A program made the translations under genes and the position numbers. Below the pieces are notes generated by a model, which was given only the letters and a program-made list of their open reading frames with translations, did no database searches and was not told the origin of the DNA. From Ophiostoma sp. CBS 140.51 (lineage: Eukaryota; Ascomycota; Sordariomycetes; Ophiostomatales; Ophiostomataceae), in NCBI GenBank assembly GCA_029298735.1, contig JANSLP010000283.1, positions 1 to 42,196 on the forward strand: a DNA stretch of 42,196 nt, read 5' to 3'. Shown one piece after another: positions 1 to 12,488 of this stretch (its first letter is position 1; each line of letters begins with the position of its first letter).

Positions 1-3000
1 CGCACATGAGGAAATACAAAAAATTAGCCCCATTTATTTGTCCACGAATGTCGACGGGAGCCCCACAAAAAAAGTAATATTTTCGGCCCCAAGGAGATAA
101 TAATGGAAGGGGAGCCAGGACCACCTGCAGAACCAGGAACATGCCAGGTTTGGCCATGTGCTCAGTGGCTCCTTCCTAGCAGACTGACTGTCGTATGGAG
201 CACGTCGTGGGCTCTTTCTTGCAGACGCAAATTCAATTGTTGGGTAGGTAGGGTCCGCCAATGCGGCAGGCACGATGTGGGGAGAGAAGGGGCAAAGGGG
301 AAGAAGGAAAGAGCGCCGCCCAAGTAGATACACAAACAAATGTCGAAGTTGGAGAGAGCGGAGAGTCTGGTTGTTGCTGGAGACAGGCGATCCACAGGTA
401 CAAAGGTACCGTACCTGCCCTTAATTATGTTCTAGCTACAGAAGATTCGCTGTCGAGTGACCATGTCCTACAAGGAAGGAGCATGCCCATATGTTCAGCA
501 GAAACATGCGCGCTTTCCACTTGCACCCGCAGACGCTAGACACCAAATTGGGCAACTGCGACAGGATCACCGCCAATCTTCTGAAGGTGGATTGGCATAT
601 GTTTGTGTACAGTTACACCGCAAGTTCTAGTCTTTTCAATCTTTTGTTCTCCCACAATATCTACTTCTACGATCCTCGTGCATTTTTATTTCTATTTTTC
701 GCGGCAGATAATAACTCCTGAGCTGTCGTTATTATGGAGCAGGTCTGGAACAGGTACAAGTATTCGGAGGGCAGGAATGAAGTACAAATGTCGTATTTGG
801 CTCCGTAATTCGGGAGAAAGAAGGCAGGTACGACCACCAGACATGACCCATCCAGAAACAGACGGTAGCATCGCGGTCAACCAAGCAAAGGCCAGGCCAA
901 GCACGAACCCCAGCTGCGGCATGGCAGCGCACGGAGAATGTTGGTGCGCTGTCAGCGGGTTCGTTCCCTCCCGGTACGTCGAAGGAGAGCCGTCCCAAGA
1001 GGTCCCAGAGTTTGGTTTGCTCGTGGGCGTTCGGGGCGGATGCCGTGTGAGCGCGTATCTTACATTGTGTCCCGTGTATCGCTCCTTCCATCTCCGCGAC
1101 CAAGCGCAACCTGCTCTTTCTTTGGCCATCAGCGCCCGTTGTCGTCGCTTCCTTCTCCACGTCGTTCGGGCAAGATGCTCGTGCTTTGCGTGTGTCTCCA
1201 AACATCCCTGCTCCCTGCATAGCAGGGACATATTGACCCCTTTTGCACGGCGTTAGGTTGGAGTTTCCGTCCTGTCTTGTCCTAATGGAGAAAGCGCGGC
1301 CCCTGCACCCAAGGCAGAGCCATGCTTCAGCTTGCAGCAGTTCATGCTAGCGCACGGCCGTTTGCACCTTCTGTCGCTGTCTTCTCCAGCATCCATGCAT
1401 CCTGGCATCCAGCCATTCTTGAATATTGTGCCAGCAGGTGCGTTCCACTGGCGCGGTTCTTCCTGCTCGTTTTGTGCCAAGCTCATCGTCTTGCTGCACA
1501 AACTGGCAAATATCGACTCTCCTGCCTACACAGTATACAGGCGCGACTGCTCATTTCGAGCACACGCCCTCTTCACCAATTTTGATGGACTGCCCTTTCC
1601 TGTCAGCCGCTCCTTGTCGTTCAATGATCTTTTTTACTGGTTTCCTATTTTGGTATCCCCCCTTTCTGATTTGCACCCGTTGCTCTTTCCTATCCTCTAC
1701 TTTTCGTTTTTCCTGGGCCGGGCTAGCATCCTTCGCGCCTGCCTCCTCTGCGGTCTGACTCTCAAACACGCCAGCTTCAGATTTGGCTCACAACACAAAC
1801 TCGCTTGGAAATCTCCGCGATTGCATAGTACATGAAGAGTGAAGTATGCGGTGTGCGGAAGGAGCGTTGTGACAACAGCTTCATCGCAAGGTCCCGCCTT
1901 TCCTGTTGCATGCTTTCTATTTTCTTTACTGCATCGTTCTTTCCGCATTGTACTTTGTAGAAGGTCTTCACAGGCCTCCCCTCATTTTTTTCTCTTCTCT
2001 TTGTCGTCTCATGTTTTCCATGCTGCTGTTTTCTTCACCAATTTGCAAGTTTGCCATGTGGCCTGTCCATGTTTCTTTCTCCCACGCGTTTCCGCTTCTC
2101 TTCTTATTTTCTTTTTCCTCGCCCTTCGCCCTCTTCGCGCCATCTTCCACCTTCTAGCTTTGGGCTTGGCTTTACCATCATCCAGCTAGTCAAAAAGCCC
2201 GGCAGATTAATCACGGAGACCACGCTATGCAAAAATAGGACGACATCCAGTGTTGATGAGACGGGTTGTGGACGATCGCCACACCGTCCCGCCCTTTTCG
2301 TGTATTTTCTAACCCATGAAGCGGCTGCAACCAGCAGGCGAAGCGCCAGGCAAACAATCCAGGTGTCAGAGCTTCTAGGGTGTGGCAGATCACTTTTCAT
2401 CCCTTGTGCTCTGCCGCTCTGCCGCCTCGTGGTTCCGTGCTCCATCGCTCTGCTGAACTTTCTTATTTTTGTGTTATTTTTGTGCTGTGTCCATTGCCTT
2501 TTTGCCTTTTTGCCTGGCCTTTTCTTTGTCTCTTCGGTCCACACACGCTCCCTCCTCGAACACACTCTGTCGGCCTCTTTCTCTGGAAACGCATCTCGCC
2601 GATCGCATGGTGCGTGCTTCTTAATTTAGTGCCGATGCAGTTCCCCAAAAAAGCTGTCCACCTCCCTGTGAGGGTGTGAAGGGCCGTGCTTCAATTCGCT
2701 CTCTCGGTGAATGCCACGAGGTACCAACGATCCAGAATACCAAGACGAGAAAAATTAGTGTTGATACCACAAAAGCAGACTCGCAATCAAAGCGGCTCTT
2801 GTCATCCTGGCCTCGCCTGGCTTCACCGGCGCGGTCCATGGCCTGGCCAGGCCAGGCCGTTCCAGGGCCCTCTTGTCTCAGTTCTGCTAAGCTGCAGACC
2901 ATTTCGTCCACTAGGAAGCTCCGCGCGGCGGCTGTCTAGAAAAAAAAGGAACGAAAAAGAAAAGAAAAACACCAGCGAAAACGTCGAGAAGGAAGAGGGT

Positions 3001-6000
3001 AACGGCAGAAAAAGAAAAGACCAAGACAAAACAAAATAGCACAATCTCGCGGTATTGCTCTGTCCCGTGTACAACAACGCACAGCATGCGAAGTAGGGCC
3101 GTCCTGATCAATAAAGCACGAGCTATGTACGGAGTACTCCGTACACATAAAACCGTAAGTATAGTTGAGATACCCGTTAGCCGTCATCGTCAAAAGTACT
3201 TTTGAGCACGAAGTACAGTAGTACGATGATAGTGCAAACATCAAAAGTCCATCCACTCACTGACAGTAGTCCGTTTTAGTTTCCCTATCTGGCAATTGCG
3301 ACGTCTTCTACCTCAACTTCCGGCCGGCACCTTTTTTTTTCTCTCCGAATTATTAACGGGGCCCAGCCTTGGGTAGCTCATCCGAACAGTCTGGACAATT
3401 GAAAACTGTTGGGCCAGTGGACACCATCAGCCTGATTCCAACACCGGGCCAGCAAGCCATTGCCACCCTGATGCCCCTTTAATCTCGGCGGTAGTTGGGC
3501 CTCCCTTCGAAAGGCTTCGAAAACTACACAATACCAAGACAGCCCAGGTACGCTCCTTGGCTGGAACGCGGAAGTCCAAATCACATCTGCCCGGAAGGCT
3601 TGCGGGATATGCTCTCATGTACTTTGTACATGTATTTTTCTTGTAAGTTTTGCTGTGGGTTAGTGATTCAGTCGTGATCTTTGTTGTGCATAGAGTATCG
3701 CAAGTAGGGAACACTTGACTGATCTTACGTCTCAAGGACAGAAACAAAATGCAACCCGATACCAGCCTGCATTGCCTAGCCAGTGTGAGGTGGATAAGGA
3801 CTGAGATGCAACGCAGACGACGCGAAGCAAATACCATGTATTGTTCCAGGGTTTGCTCTGAACGCTGGTAATTACGTCACGATTGATATGCAAAACAACA
3901 CAAGCAGAAAAGGCAGGAGGACGCAGCAGAACAAAAGGACGACGCGAGACATTGGCAGAAGCATTAGCAATCGAAACTCGAAGTAGGCAGGAAAGAAAGC
4001 ACGACAAGAAAATTATCGACGCTGGCCGGTCTCTGCGTGTGCACCACACATCGCGTCCTCTTGAGTTTTTCAACTCCAACGCAGAAAGCCTGGCGAGTTT
4101 GTGGAAGTCAAAAGAAGTGGGTGTGGGTTCCAACCCAGATGGAGCTCAAGCATGAGACAACAGACAGGCGCATCTCAACGAAGCCCTAGGCGAGACATCT
4201 CTGCGTGCCGTCGTTGCTTGGCTGCTTGCTATAGTGATCGAGTAAGTCCACCATACCCCTTTTTCGAATATTGCCCATCTCATCTTGTCTGTTGTTTCGA
4301 TTCACTGACGGGATATTTATTTGCTGTTGAACCAATGGCTCCCTGACTGGCGTTAGCCTTGCGCCGCGTGTCGGACACGTTTTTCGCTGGTTCCCTTGCT
4401 TGAGGCTAAAACCCAATATTGGCCACATCGGCCTTTTAGGTGGCTTTCTAGAACCTCACTCTGCATGCACAGCGCATCCCGCTCCGTGTTATTACGGAAA
4501 ATCTGTGCAGGAGCGCACATGGCAATGTTGGCAAAATGCCGGCAAGGGCCCGAAGGAGGGGATGCCTGCATGGACGCAAGGCTAACCGCATACGAAAGGT
4601 AAGATATGCAAGGGAAGAGAAAAAAGAAAGAAGAAAAGAAGAGTGAAAAGGCCGAAGAAGTTAAGAGCGAGGGCAAATAAAAAATTGTTGAGAAGATCCA
4701 AGAAAAAAAGAATAAGCCAACAAAAAAGAAAGAAAAAAAAACACACACAGCGAGATGAGAGCCGGAGAAGGGTGCATCAAAGCACGATAGCAAAGCAGCA
4801 CAAATCGGAGCGAGGTACAAGTGTACGGTGCACAGGGTGGGTAGGACAGGATCGGGCGTGTTCCGAGAGTGATGAACTGCTGTGTCACTCATCCGTTTGA
4901 GTTTTGCGAGAAATGAGAGACGTCTTTTGGTGCCCTCCTCATGCCGGAGCTGTCAGGCTTGCGTGGACGTTACTGTCTCTTTTGTCTTGTTTTTGTTCTG
5001 TCTTCTATTTTACTTTTCATTCTTTTTCTTTTTCTTCCCGCCACTCTTTTCCGCTTTTTTCGTCTGGTTCCTTCGACTACCCACGACGTTGCAATCAAAG
5101 ACCCAGCTTTCACACGTCCCGTGTAAGGTATCTTACATGGCATGGCACAAGGAACGGGGCGAACAGGGGGATCAGCGCATCGTCGTATCGTTGCGCATCT
5201 CTGCCATTGTTAATGCCGCTGGACTAACACCCCCTCTTTGTGCACTTTGGACTGTACTTTGTCCTCAGTACATGTACATAGAAAAGCTACCAAGAAATCG
5301 TACAGAAAACAGCACAAGCGGCCAATCGATCGAGACACACCCAAATCCACGAGCAATCGCCCGCACATCACACGCCAGTCGCTTCGTCTTTGCTATGTGC
5401 CGCGCGGATCGAGTTTAAAATAAACAAGGGAGCAGCATCCGGCCAGAACTGGCGCACGCAGGGTGCAAGCGTTCTTCGTACTCGTATCCAAGAACCACCG
5501 CTGAGGCTGTTTTACGGTAAAGATGAAGCTCTGACGATTTTCAAGGTCCATCTTTGAACATCTTCAAGGCACATCGTTGCCCGTGTTTCCTCCTCTTGCT
5601 GTCAGTCTTTGCAACTTCGTTTCTCAGTGCATTTAAGCTTTGCATATCTACAATCTTCAACGCAACAACCAACTGTCTCGAATTCGAGATCGCTACCGAT
5701 GTGCACTCGTCCTCGGGCCTAGGATGGATACAAGTACTTGTTGCGCCTGAACATATCTGTCCCCTTGCCTGTCAGTTGTCGTTTACCTCGAGTCATTCCG
5801 GATCTGCACAGTCTGTCTCCGCCAACGCGATCTCCACTCGGTTTCGCTCTTGCTCGTCACTCTTCCCCGTGCCTTTGTTTGTGTCTCTATATGTATTGTT
5901 TTACACCATGCCACCCCGCAGGCTCGCATTCTAGCATTTGACCAATATCAACATAGTTCGTTGTGCCGTGTGCGTTGCGTCACAGGCTGGACTAGCAGGC

Positions 6001-6150
6001 CACATGTTGCAAGAAGAGGGTGCCGTGCTATCGAGAGGAGGTAAAAACAGACCACGATGGAGACAGCCGCCATACAAGCCAATGCTGCCAGCTTGGCCAA
6101 TCCCGGTTTCCTTATTGGCCCCTTTTGCCTCCTTGCATCGTCCTATTTTC
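1..6150. other. Gene-poor intergenic DNA, left part
   Basis: I see no gene here. No frame has conserved protein motifs or the GC-rich third positions of the real genes to the right, and open frames on both strands are short and full of low-complexity Phe/Ser/Leu or Lys/Arg runs made by homopolymer tracts. The stretch holds purine-rich segments at about 2,938-3,040 and 4,608-4,745, pyrimidine-rich segments at about 1,985-2,150 and 4,975-5,060, and a 20-bp palindrome at 3,126-3,145. A hyphenated inverted repeat lies at 3,616-3,632, with CATGTAC and GTACATG separated by TTT. No tRNA-like B box with flanking stem was seen. Confidence 0.7.
3126..3145. repeat. Perfect 20-bp palindrome
   Basis: TGTACGGAGTACTCCGTACA reads the same on both strands. 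A perfect 10-base-arm palindrome is not expected by chance in 22 kb. The core word TACTCCGTA or parts of it recur nearby, as CTCCGTAC at about 7,866 and ACTCCGTA at about 13,151. I recall this palindrome as recurrent in Pezizomycotina genomes, but I cannot verify that here. Its role is unknown; it could be a binding site for a dimeric factor or a dispersed repeat remnant. Confidence 0.8.
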
Positions 6151-6456
6151 CATGCTTGAATGGACTTTCTTTTCTTTTTGACTCTTTTTTTTTGTCCAGC
6201 TCCCCTTATTTCCCATATTTTCTTGTGTCTATTGCACGGCGCCGTCACTTTTCCATCCGCTTCAAGGCATCACTTCGTCATTGTTCATGCATACATACTC
6301 TGTACAGATTGCCACGTTTTCTTTTTCCCACCCTTATTTCCATGCTCGTTCTTCTTTTATTCTTTCCCCCCCTCTCGCCTCTTCTTTTCTTCTTTCCTCC
6401 GTCTTTTTCCCGCTCCGTTCATGCTCCCTCCTGTTGTGTGAATTGACATCCCATCA

Positions 6457-6467
6457 CCCCCCCCCCC
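6457..6467. repeat. Poly-C run of 11
   Basis: Eleven consecutive C bases at the end of a long pyrimidine-rich stretch that begins near 6,160. Confidence 0.9.
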
Positions 6468-6627
6468 TCCACCAACGTTTGGGCTCCCTCACCTTGACTT
6501 TTCATGGAGCTCATCCATTTATGCTCGTTTTCCGTCCCGTCTCCCGCCCAGGGTTGGGTGGTGGCGTGTGCCAGCACCACCGGCTGATCTTGCCTTTTTC
6601 ATTTTCATCAAACCCGTCAAGCCGCCT

Positions 6628-6653
6628 ATTTTTGCCATTTTTGCCATTTTTGC
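6628..6653. repeat. 9-bp tandem repeat ATTTTTGCC x2.9
   Basis: Three consecutive near-perfect copies of ATTTTTGCC, the last ending in GCG. It is a short satellite in gene-poor DNA. Confidence 0.8.
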
Positions 6654-8031
6654 GGCCTGCCCCCTTTTGCTATGCAACTCTGATTTTGACCTTCCCCTCT
6701 CCTACTCTTCTTCTTCCCCATTTCACTCATTGCTGTATCGTACTCAGTACGTATGAGTAAGAAGTTCCACCCGAAATTGCAGGATTGGTGATCACGATGA
6801 CCCGAGCCAGTAAGCTGGCGCCGGCAAGGAGAATATGGAGGATAAAAAGAAGACCGCCGGGGGGCCCGCGTCCGACGTTGAAACCGGGGCTTTGTTTCTT
6901 TCCACCTTTGCTTCTTCTTTTTTAGACGTTTTCTTTTTCTGCGGTTTTCGGTCTTGTCAACTTTGTACTTGACAAGTATCTTGCGAGGTTGTGTGGTGTT
7001 GTCTTGGTATGTTTAAACCAGAGCAAAGTCTACGACGTACCTGCGGCCTTTTTCCACTTTTGATACGAAATTTCCAGCCTTCGCTTCAAGGTTGCAGGCG
7101 GCGGCCTTGCCCACTTACAACGTCCCTCGCATGCGTACAACTCGACTTGCTTGACAAAGGATTGAAATCTCAAAAGAAGCAAGTCAGCAATATGCACCAA
7201 GACGATACTTTAGCAAGACAAATATGTACACCATATGCCTGTCTTTGTTTCGCATGAGTTGCACTCGTACGGCACCCACCACATAGAAAAAGACCGTTGA
7301 CTCCAAACCAGACCCTCACCTCATAGCATCATCCATAAGAAGAGCATGCGTAATATGCGGCTCTCAGCCACGACGAACCCGGCACACTGCCAGATGGAAC
7401 AGACCAGGGCCCTTTTACCCTTCGGCTTTGCAATCCCAGACGGCTTCCGTCTGAACTTGTCGTCGAATCATTTTCTGACAGGACGGCACAAAAAGAGTGC
7501 ATTTTCTGGGTCTTTTCTGGATCTCTCTGGGCCTGTTGGACAACCTCCCTGTCGTTTTTGTCGCTTTTCGCGGCCAGCCTTTGCCCCGTGTTCCGTGACC
7601 TGGCCTGCCTGGGATTGTGAAAAGCCAGGGCCACCTTGTGCTCCGTCCGTTGCGAGAAAGCTGCAGATGGGGCACAGGCTCGACAGGGCCCTGTCTACAT
7701 GCACGGTACAAGATATGGACCCGTCATCACCAATACCTGTCCTCCAATTGACAATTGGTTTGGCTGCAGTTGCAATTCTGCAAGTCACCGCAGACACAGC
7801 GAACGACACGAGCGAGATGTTGAGAAAATTAAGTGCGAAAAATGATTTGCCCCTAGGGACAATGCTCCGTACCTTGCACTTACGAAGGAAAAAAGAACGT
7901 CCAACGTTCAACCGCCTTTTTGCTGGTGCTCCATGTCCTCGCCCCGCTCGCCTCTTCTGCTTGGTCGCTTCTTTTTTCTTCTTCTCCTCTCTTCTTTTTG
8001 TTCGTCCCCTCTTTGGCGCCTTAGATCCGTT

Positions 8032-8063
8032 TAGCACGTTTTAGCGGTCTAGCACGTTTTAGC
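8032..8063. repeat. 14-bp direct repeat with 4-nt spacer
   Basis: TAGCACGTTTTAGC occurs at 8,032-8,045 and again at 8,050-8,063. Both copies are identical. Confidence 0.85.
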
Positions 8064-9914
8064 ACATCAAGTCAACACATGGTCGGTACTTGGTGGATGC
8101 GCCTGGCGGGCGTTCGGAGAAGTTGTTGGTGCGTTGTCCTTGTACTTTTTCTCTTCTTTTCTTTCTTCTCTCTCTTTCTTCTCATTGTGTCCCCCGTCCT
8201 AGCTCGTTTTAAATTTCATTCCGGCACCCTCTCCGCGGATACGCGTTTAATAGCGTCCTCCGGATCAGCAAAGCGGGGGCCGTCTTTCTTTTTCTTCTTT
8301 TATTTATTTTTTTCTTTTTCAATTGGTCGAGGAGGACCCTTGCAAGTGGCAGGGCGACCACCGCAGATGCGCTTCAGAGAACTGGGGGAGCACGCAAAAA
8401 ATAGTGAGGCAAAGGACCAAAAGACAAAAAATGGGGCCCGACTGAATGAGGTCGGCGGGCAGGCAAAAGAGGCAAAAGAGGCAAACAGAACAAGGATATG
8501 TGTACATATACAAGAATATGAGAAGAACAAAACAAGAAGAAAAAGCCAAGAGACAACTGCAGGAAAACGGAAATTGTGTGCTCTTCCACGACACCGACAC
8601 CATGGATGCACGTTGAAGTTCAAGAATAGAACAAAGAAATCAGAGAGGCAATGAAGGCAAAAGACACACAAAAACAGGTAGGCAATGGCCGGTCTGCGGA
8701 GAATGTGAGTAATAGAGCCGAGAGGCGTCTGTAAATAACAATTTGTTGATGCAAGTGCATGTAAGTGCATCTCGTACAGACACTTGTACGAAGTAAGTGA
8801 CAGCTTCCTGACACTGTATTTATCACGTGAACTTTATGCAAGTCATGTCGTCGATTTAAGCAGATGGCCGATTGTCAGCTAACTAGGTCACGGTAAATCG
8901 ACGCAACGGTTACTTTTCCCCTTTTCTACATAGTCCCAGTCATCGAGGAAGCTCTCGAAGAGGCTCAAGTCTTGGGTAGCATTATCATTTTATTATTTTT
9001 ATTCGTGTGGGCATTTTTTTTATTTTATTTGTTTGCTTCCCATTTGAGTCATTTGTTTCTGTTCGCCGTCCTTTCCCCCGGTCCTCGCCGTCCTCGCCGT
9101 CCTCAAGATGTTTTGGTCTGGTCTTTCGGTTTTGGGTCTAAGTGGTCTGGATGAAAAGGGCCCTGGTCCAGCGTCAGCGTCGTGCTCCGTCAAGAGAAGA
9201 AGGAGAAGAAGGAGGCCCAGAAGACCAGAAGACCAGAAGACCCGTAGCCCGACACTGTCACCGGCAAACGGATCTCCTCTTTCCTCTTCCCCCTCTTCTT
9301 TTTCCCTACCGCCCGCCCTTCGCTTGTTTGATAGAGCCCACATCGCGTGTGTGCCCCATACTTAATCAAGGGAGGATAGGAAGACAAGGAGACAACGGAA
9401 CACTGGATTCACAGAAAACACAACAAGGTCAAGGAGACAAGGTGGACAAGATACCGAGATACAAGATACACGCCTTACTAGTTGATGGAGCCTTGTTCTG
9501 AACCGGACGGTTATTCTCCGTCATTCTGGCCTATCTCTTGGTTCTCCTTGGCTTTCTCCTCAATCTATCTTTTTTGCCCGCTACCTTGATTCCCCTAGAT
9601 GCCACATTTCTGCGAATCATAGACGCCGGTGGTGAGGAGAGACGCAAAGAAAACATAAGAAAGCATAAGCAAGGACGATTGACAAGGGGAGGTGTGAAGT
9701 GAAAGAAAAGCTCCAAGTGCTTGACGAGCAAAAAGAGGAGCATGTTTGAGGCGGTTAGCTTGCCTGCAGGTCTTGCAACGATGCAACCCTCCACTGTCGG
9801 TTTTTCGTCTTCGTTTGCCTGCCAATGGCTGTTTTTCTTTCTTCTTTTTTATCCTCCTTTTCTTCTGGTTATCCACAATTCCTGTAGTGTCCATCGATCA
9901 AGTGAAAAAGCCGA

Positions 9915-9946
9915 TTGTGCACAGTCGCATTTGTGTACAGTCGCAT
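9915..9946. repeat. 16-bp tandem duplication, one mismatch
   Basis: TTGTGCACAGTCGCAT is followed directly by TTGTGTACAGTCGCAT. The single difference is a C/T transition. Confidence 0.85.
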
Positions 9947-11677
9947 TGCGGTTTTCGTTCTTATTTTATTCTTTTATGTGTGTGCTTGTGTTGTGCGTCT
10001 CTCTCGAGCTTTCCGGTGTTAGTCCCACGTCATATTTCTTAAAAATATGCTGTGCCATGGGAGCATTTCGGCGGTTGTAGCTTGACCTTGCAGCTGCTCC
10101 ATTGCGTGCATATTGGCAAGGTACAGCACTTACAAAAAAAGAGCGTTGCAAGCGTGCAAATCCTCCCGTCCGCAGGAGCGGCTGCACAACTTTACCAACG
10201 ACATACACAGAGATCTGAAGGGAGGATCGAATGCCACTTACACGAAATATGTGTGTTCGCCTGTCTGTTACGAGCAACGCTGGCTTGTTGGCTCAGTTTC
10301 TCGCCTCTTTTTTTGCGTGCTATGTATACATTACACATACACTTGTACATATAAAAAGTAACATGCCGACCTCGGCCATAAGAAAATGGAACGAGTGGCG
10401 GGCGGTTCCCCGTGCCTATTTTTTTTAGTATTCCCCGAAAAGAATGGGAATGTCGTTTTAAACAATGTCCCTGGTGCCGATTTTTATGCCAGGGGCAATT
10501 GGGGCAAACGGATGACCGTTGCGCTTTTCAAAAGTCAATCTCGCATACGAAGTGATACTGTTGTTCTTCTGCTTCTTCTCTGCCTCTTGACTTACTCCCC
10601 TTTGTTGCCCTTCATTTTAGGGGCAAGATTGGCAAAACACCTGCAGTCTTGTCAAGAAACTGGGGGGTGTTTGCGACTCTGTTCCGCTTTCTATGCCCAC
10701 TCCGGCCAGTTGTTTTGTTTCAGTTCCGCACTTTCTCGCGCGGGCAGAGCTACTGTACGCCGTAACTTGGTTCTCGTGGCTGTCGACGATTTTTCTTCTT
10801 CGCTCTCCTCGTGCTGCCCTCGTGCTGTCCTCGTGGTCTTCGTTTCTTTTTTCTGTTTTTCTGTTTCTCTTTTTCCTGCTTCTCGTTTTATTTTGTCTTG
10901 CCTTTGCATGTCTCGCTCCTCTTTTTAATCACAAATTTGCAAGACAAGCACAACTGCACAAGCGCGCGCCGTTGCAGCTAGGCTACATCTCGTCGTTCTA
11001 CTGCGTATCTTGCTTTTTGCTCTGCCGTCCCTTGCTCCGTTCTCCTCACCTAATCTCCACCTAGAGAGGAGAGAAGCAACAAGTAAGCCCCAGAAATTAA
11101 TCACCAAATCGTAATAATCGTAAGATGTGCGCGTCGGAGAAAGAGTCCAGTGGACCAGACTACGCTGTTGGCCGTAATGATGGACGGGCACTTGCGAAAG
11201 CGTTCAACGGCTATAATTTTTTAACGTTTAGGGAGTAGATTAGGGGGGGCGTGTGAAGACAACAATATAAAGAAGAAAAAGAAAAGCCAAGATGCTTGAT
11301 GTTGCCTCAATTTTTATTTTTATTTTTCTCGGGTCACTTTTCTTTTCTGGTCATTTTTATCGTCATAAGTTTGTTTCCTTTGTTGGCGGCTGTGAAACAT
11401 TGGCCAAGACTCGCCTATTGTTTCGTATGGTTGTCTTGTTTCTTTTTCCCATCTTTGATTTGCATGTGTATATCGAACGACTTTTCCGTGTTACCGCTGC
11501 AAAACAAAGACCGAGACAACACTTATCAAGTGCAAGTGCAAGTGCAGAGGCGAAGAAACGAGGCCAACGGCAGCTCAAAACAGGAGAGACATTTCGGGGG
11601 GTGTATATATCGAAAGATGCGAAGCTTTTTCTTTTCGACATATGTCAGAAATAAAGAAAAACTGCCGCCGCACGCTC

Positions 11678-11706
11678 TCGTAGGTTTTTTATCGTAGGTT
11701 TTTATT
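11678..11706. repeat. TCGTAGGTTTTT(T)A tandem repeat
   Basis: Two adjacent copies of about 14 bp, followed by a diverged third TTCGTAGTTTTTT near 11,714. Confidence 0.7.
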
Positions 11707-12465
11707 TCTACGTTCGTAGTTTTTTTCCCCTTGTTTAGTGTTCCTCCGAAGCAGACTGGAGCTTTCGCGGAGCTCATGGAGCACATGGAGCACGGAGCAA
11801 AGCCACCTGATGATCCTTGGTGATATTCTCCGTGACAAGTCTGCGCCGAACAGTAGAAAACAACCCAGAAAATCGAACGGCTTGCAAAATCCGTGGCAGT
11901 CCGTGGTTCTTGGCACAGGCCAAACGGCGAAGCGAGCGAGCTTAATTGTTTTGCTCAAGATGGAAAAACAAGAAAATAAAGGAGAAAATGGAGAGAAAAA
12001 ACAAAAGGGAATAAAGAGCAGAGGAAAAGCGGAAATAGAGTGCGGAAATCGGCACAGATAACGAATAAGTCGTGTGGGGAGCTTGGTGGTCCTTTGTTAA
12101 CTCGTGATGGTATCTTTTTGCCGTGCAAGTGTTTACTGATGTGCATTGTTCTTGTTTGAATTTATGCCTCTGTGAATGGCTGCCTTGATACCTCTCTTAC
12201 ACAATAAGCGCACTTACATAATACTTACAGAAATACACACAGCGTCCTTGCACTCGTCGCACTTGCACCTTCCTGGACAAACGACATACGCCAGTGCACA
12301 GCGGCCCCTGCACCCACCGCTACTCGTTTTGGCAATGCTTGCGACGGCTGCATTGATGTCGCCCAAAACCGTCAACGCCAGCATCCATCGCTTGCGGGAA
12401 AAGACAGGGCCATGGACAAAGTGACAAGGGACAAAGCGCATCGACGAGGGCAGACAGGGAGGTGG

Positions 12466-12488
12466 AAAAGGTGAAAAGGTGAAAAGGT
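12466..12488. repeat. 8-bp tandem repeat AAAAGGTG x2.9
   Basis: Three consecutive copies of AAAAGGTG, the last missing its final G. Confidence 0.85.

Noticed and set aside
2308..2320. CTAACCC, reminiscent of a telomerase RNA template
   Set aside because: The match is only seven bases and is not followed by TAA, so it is too short to support a telomerase RNA template.
4126..4142. GGTTCCAACCC, resembling a tRNA B box
   Set aside because: The sixth position is C instead of a purine, and I see no matching A box or acceptor stem around it.
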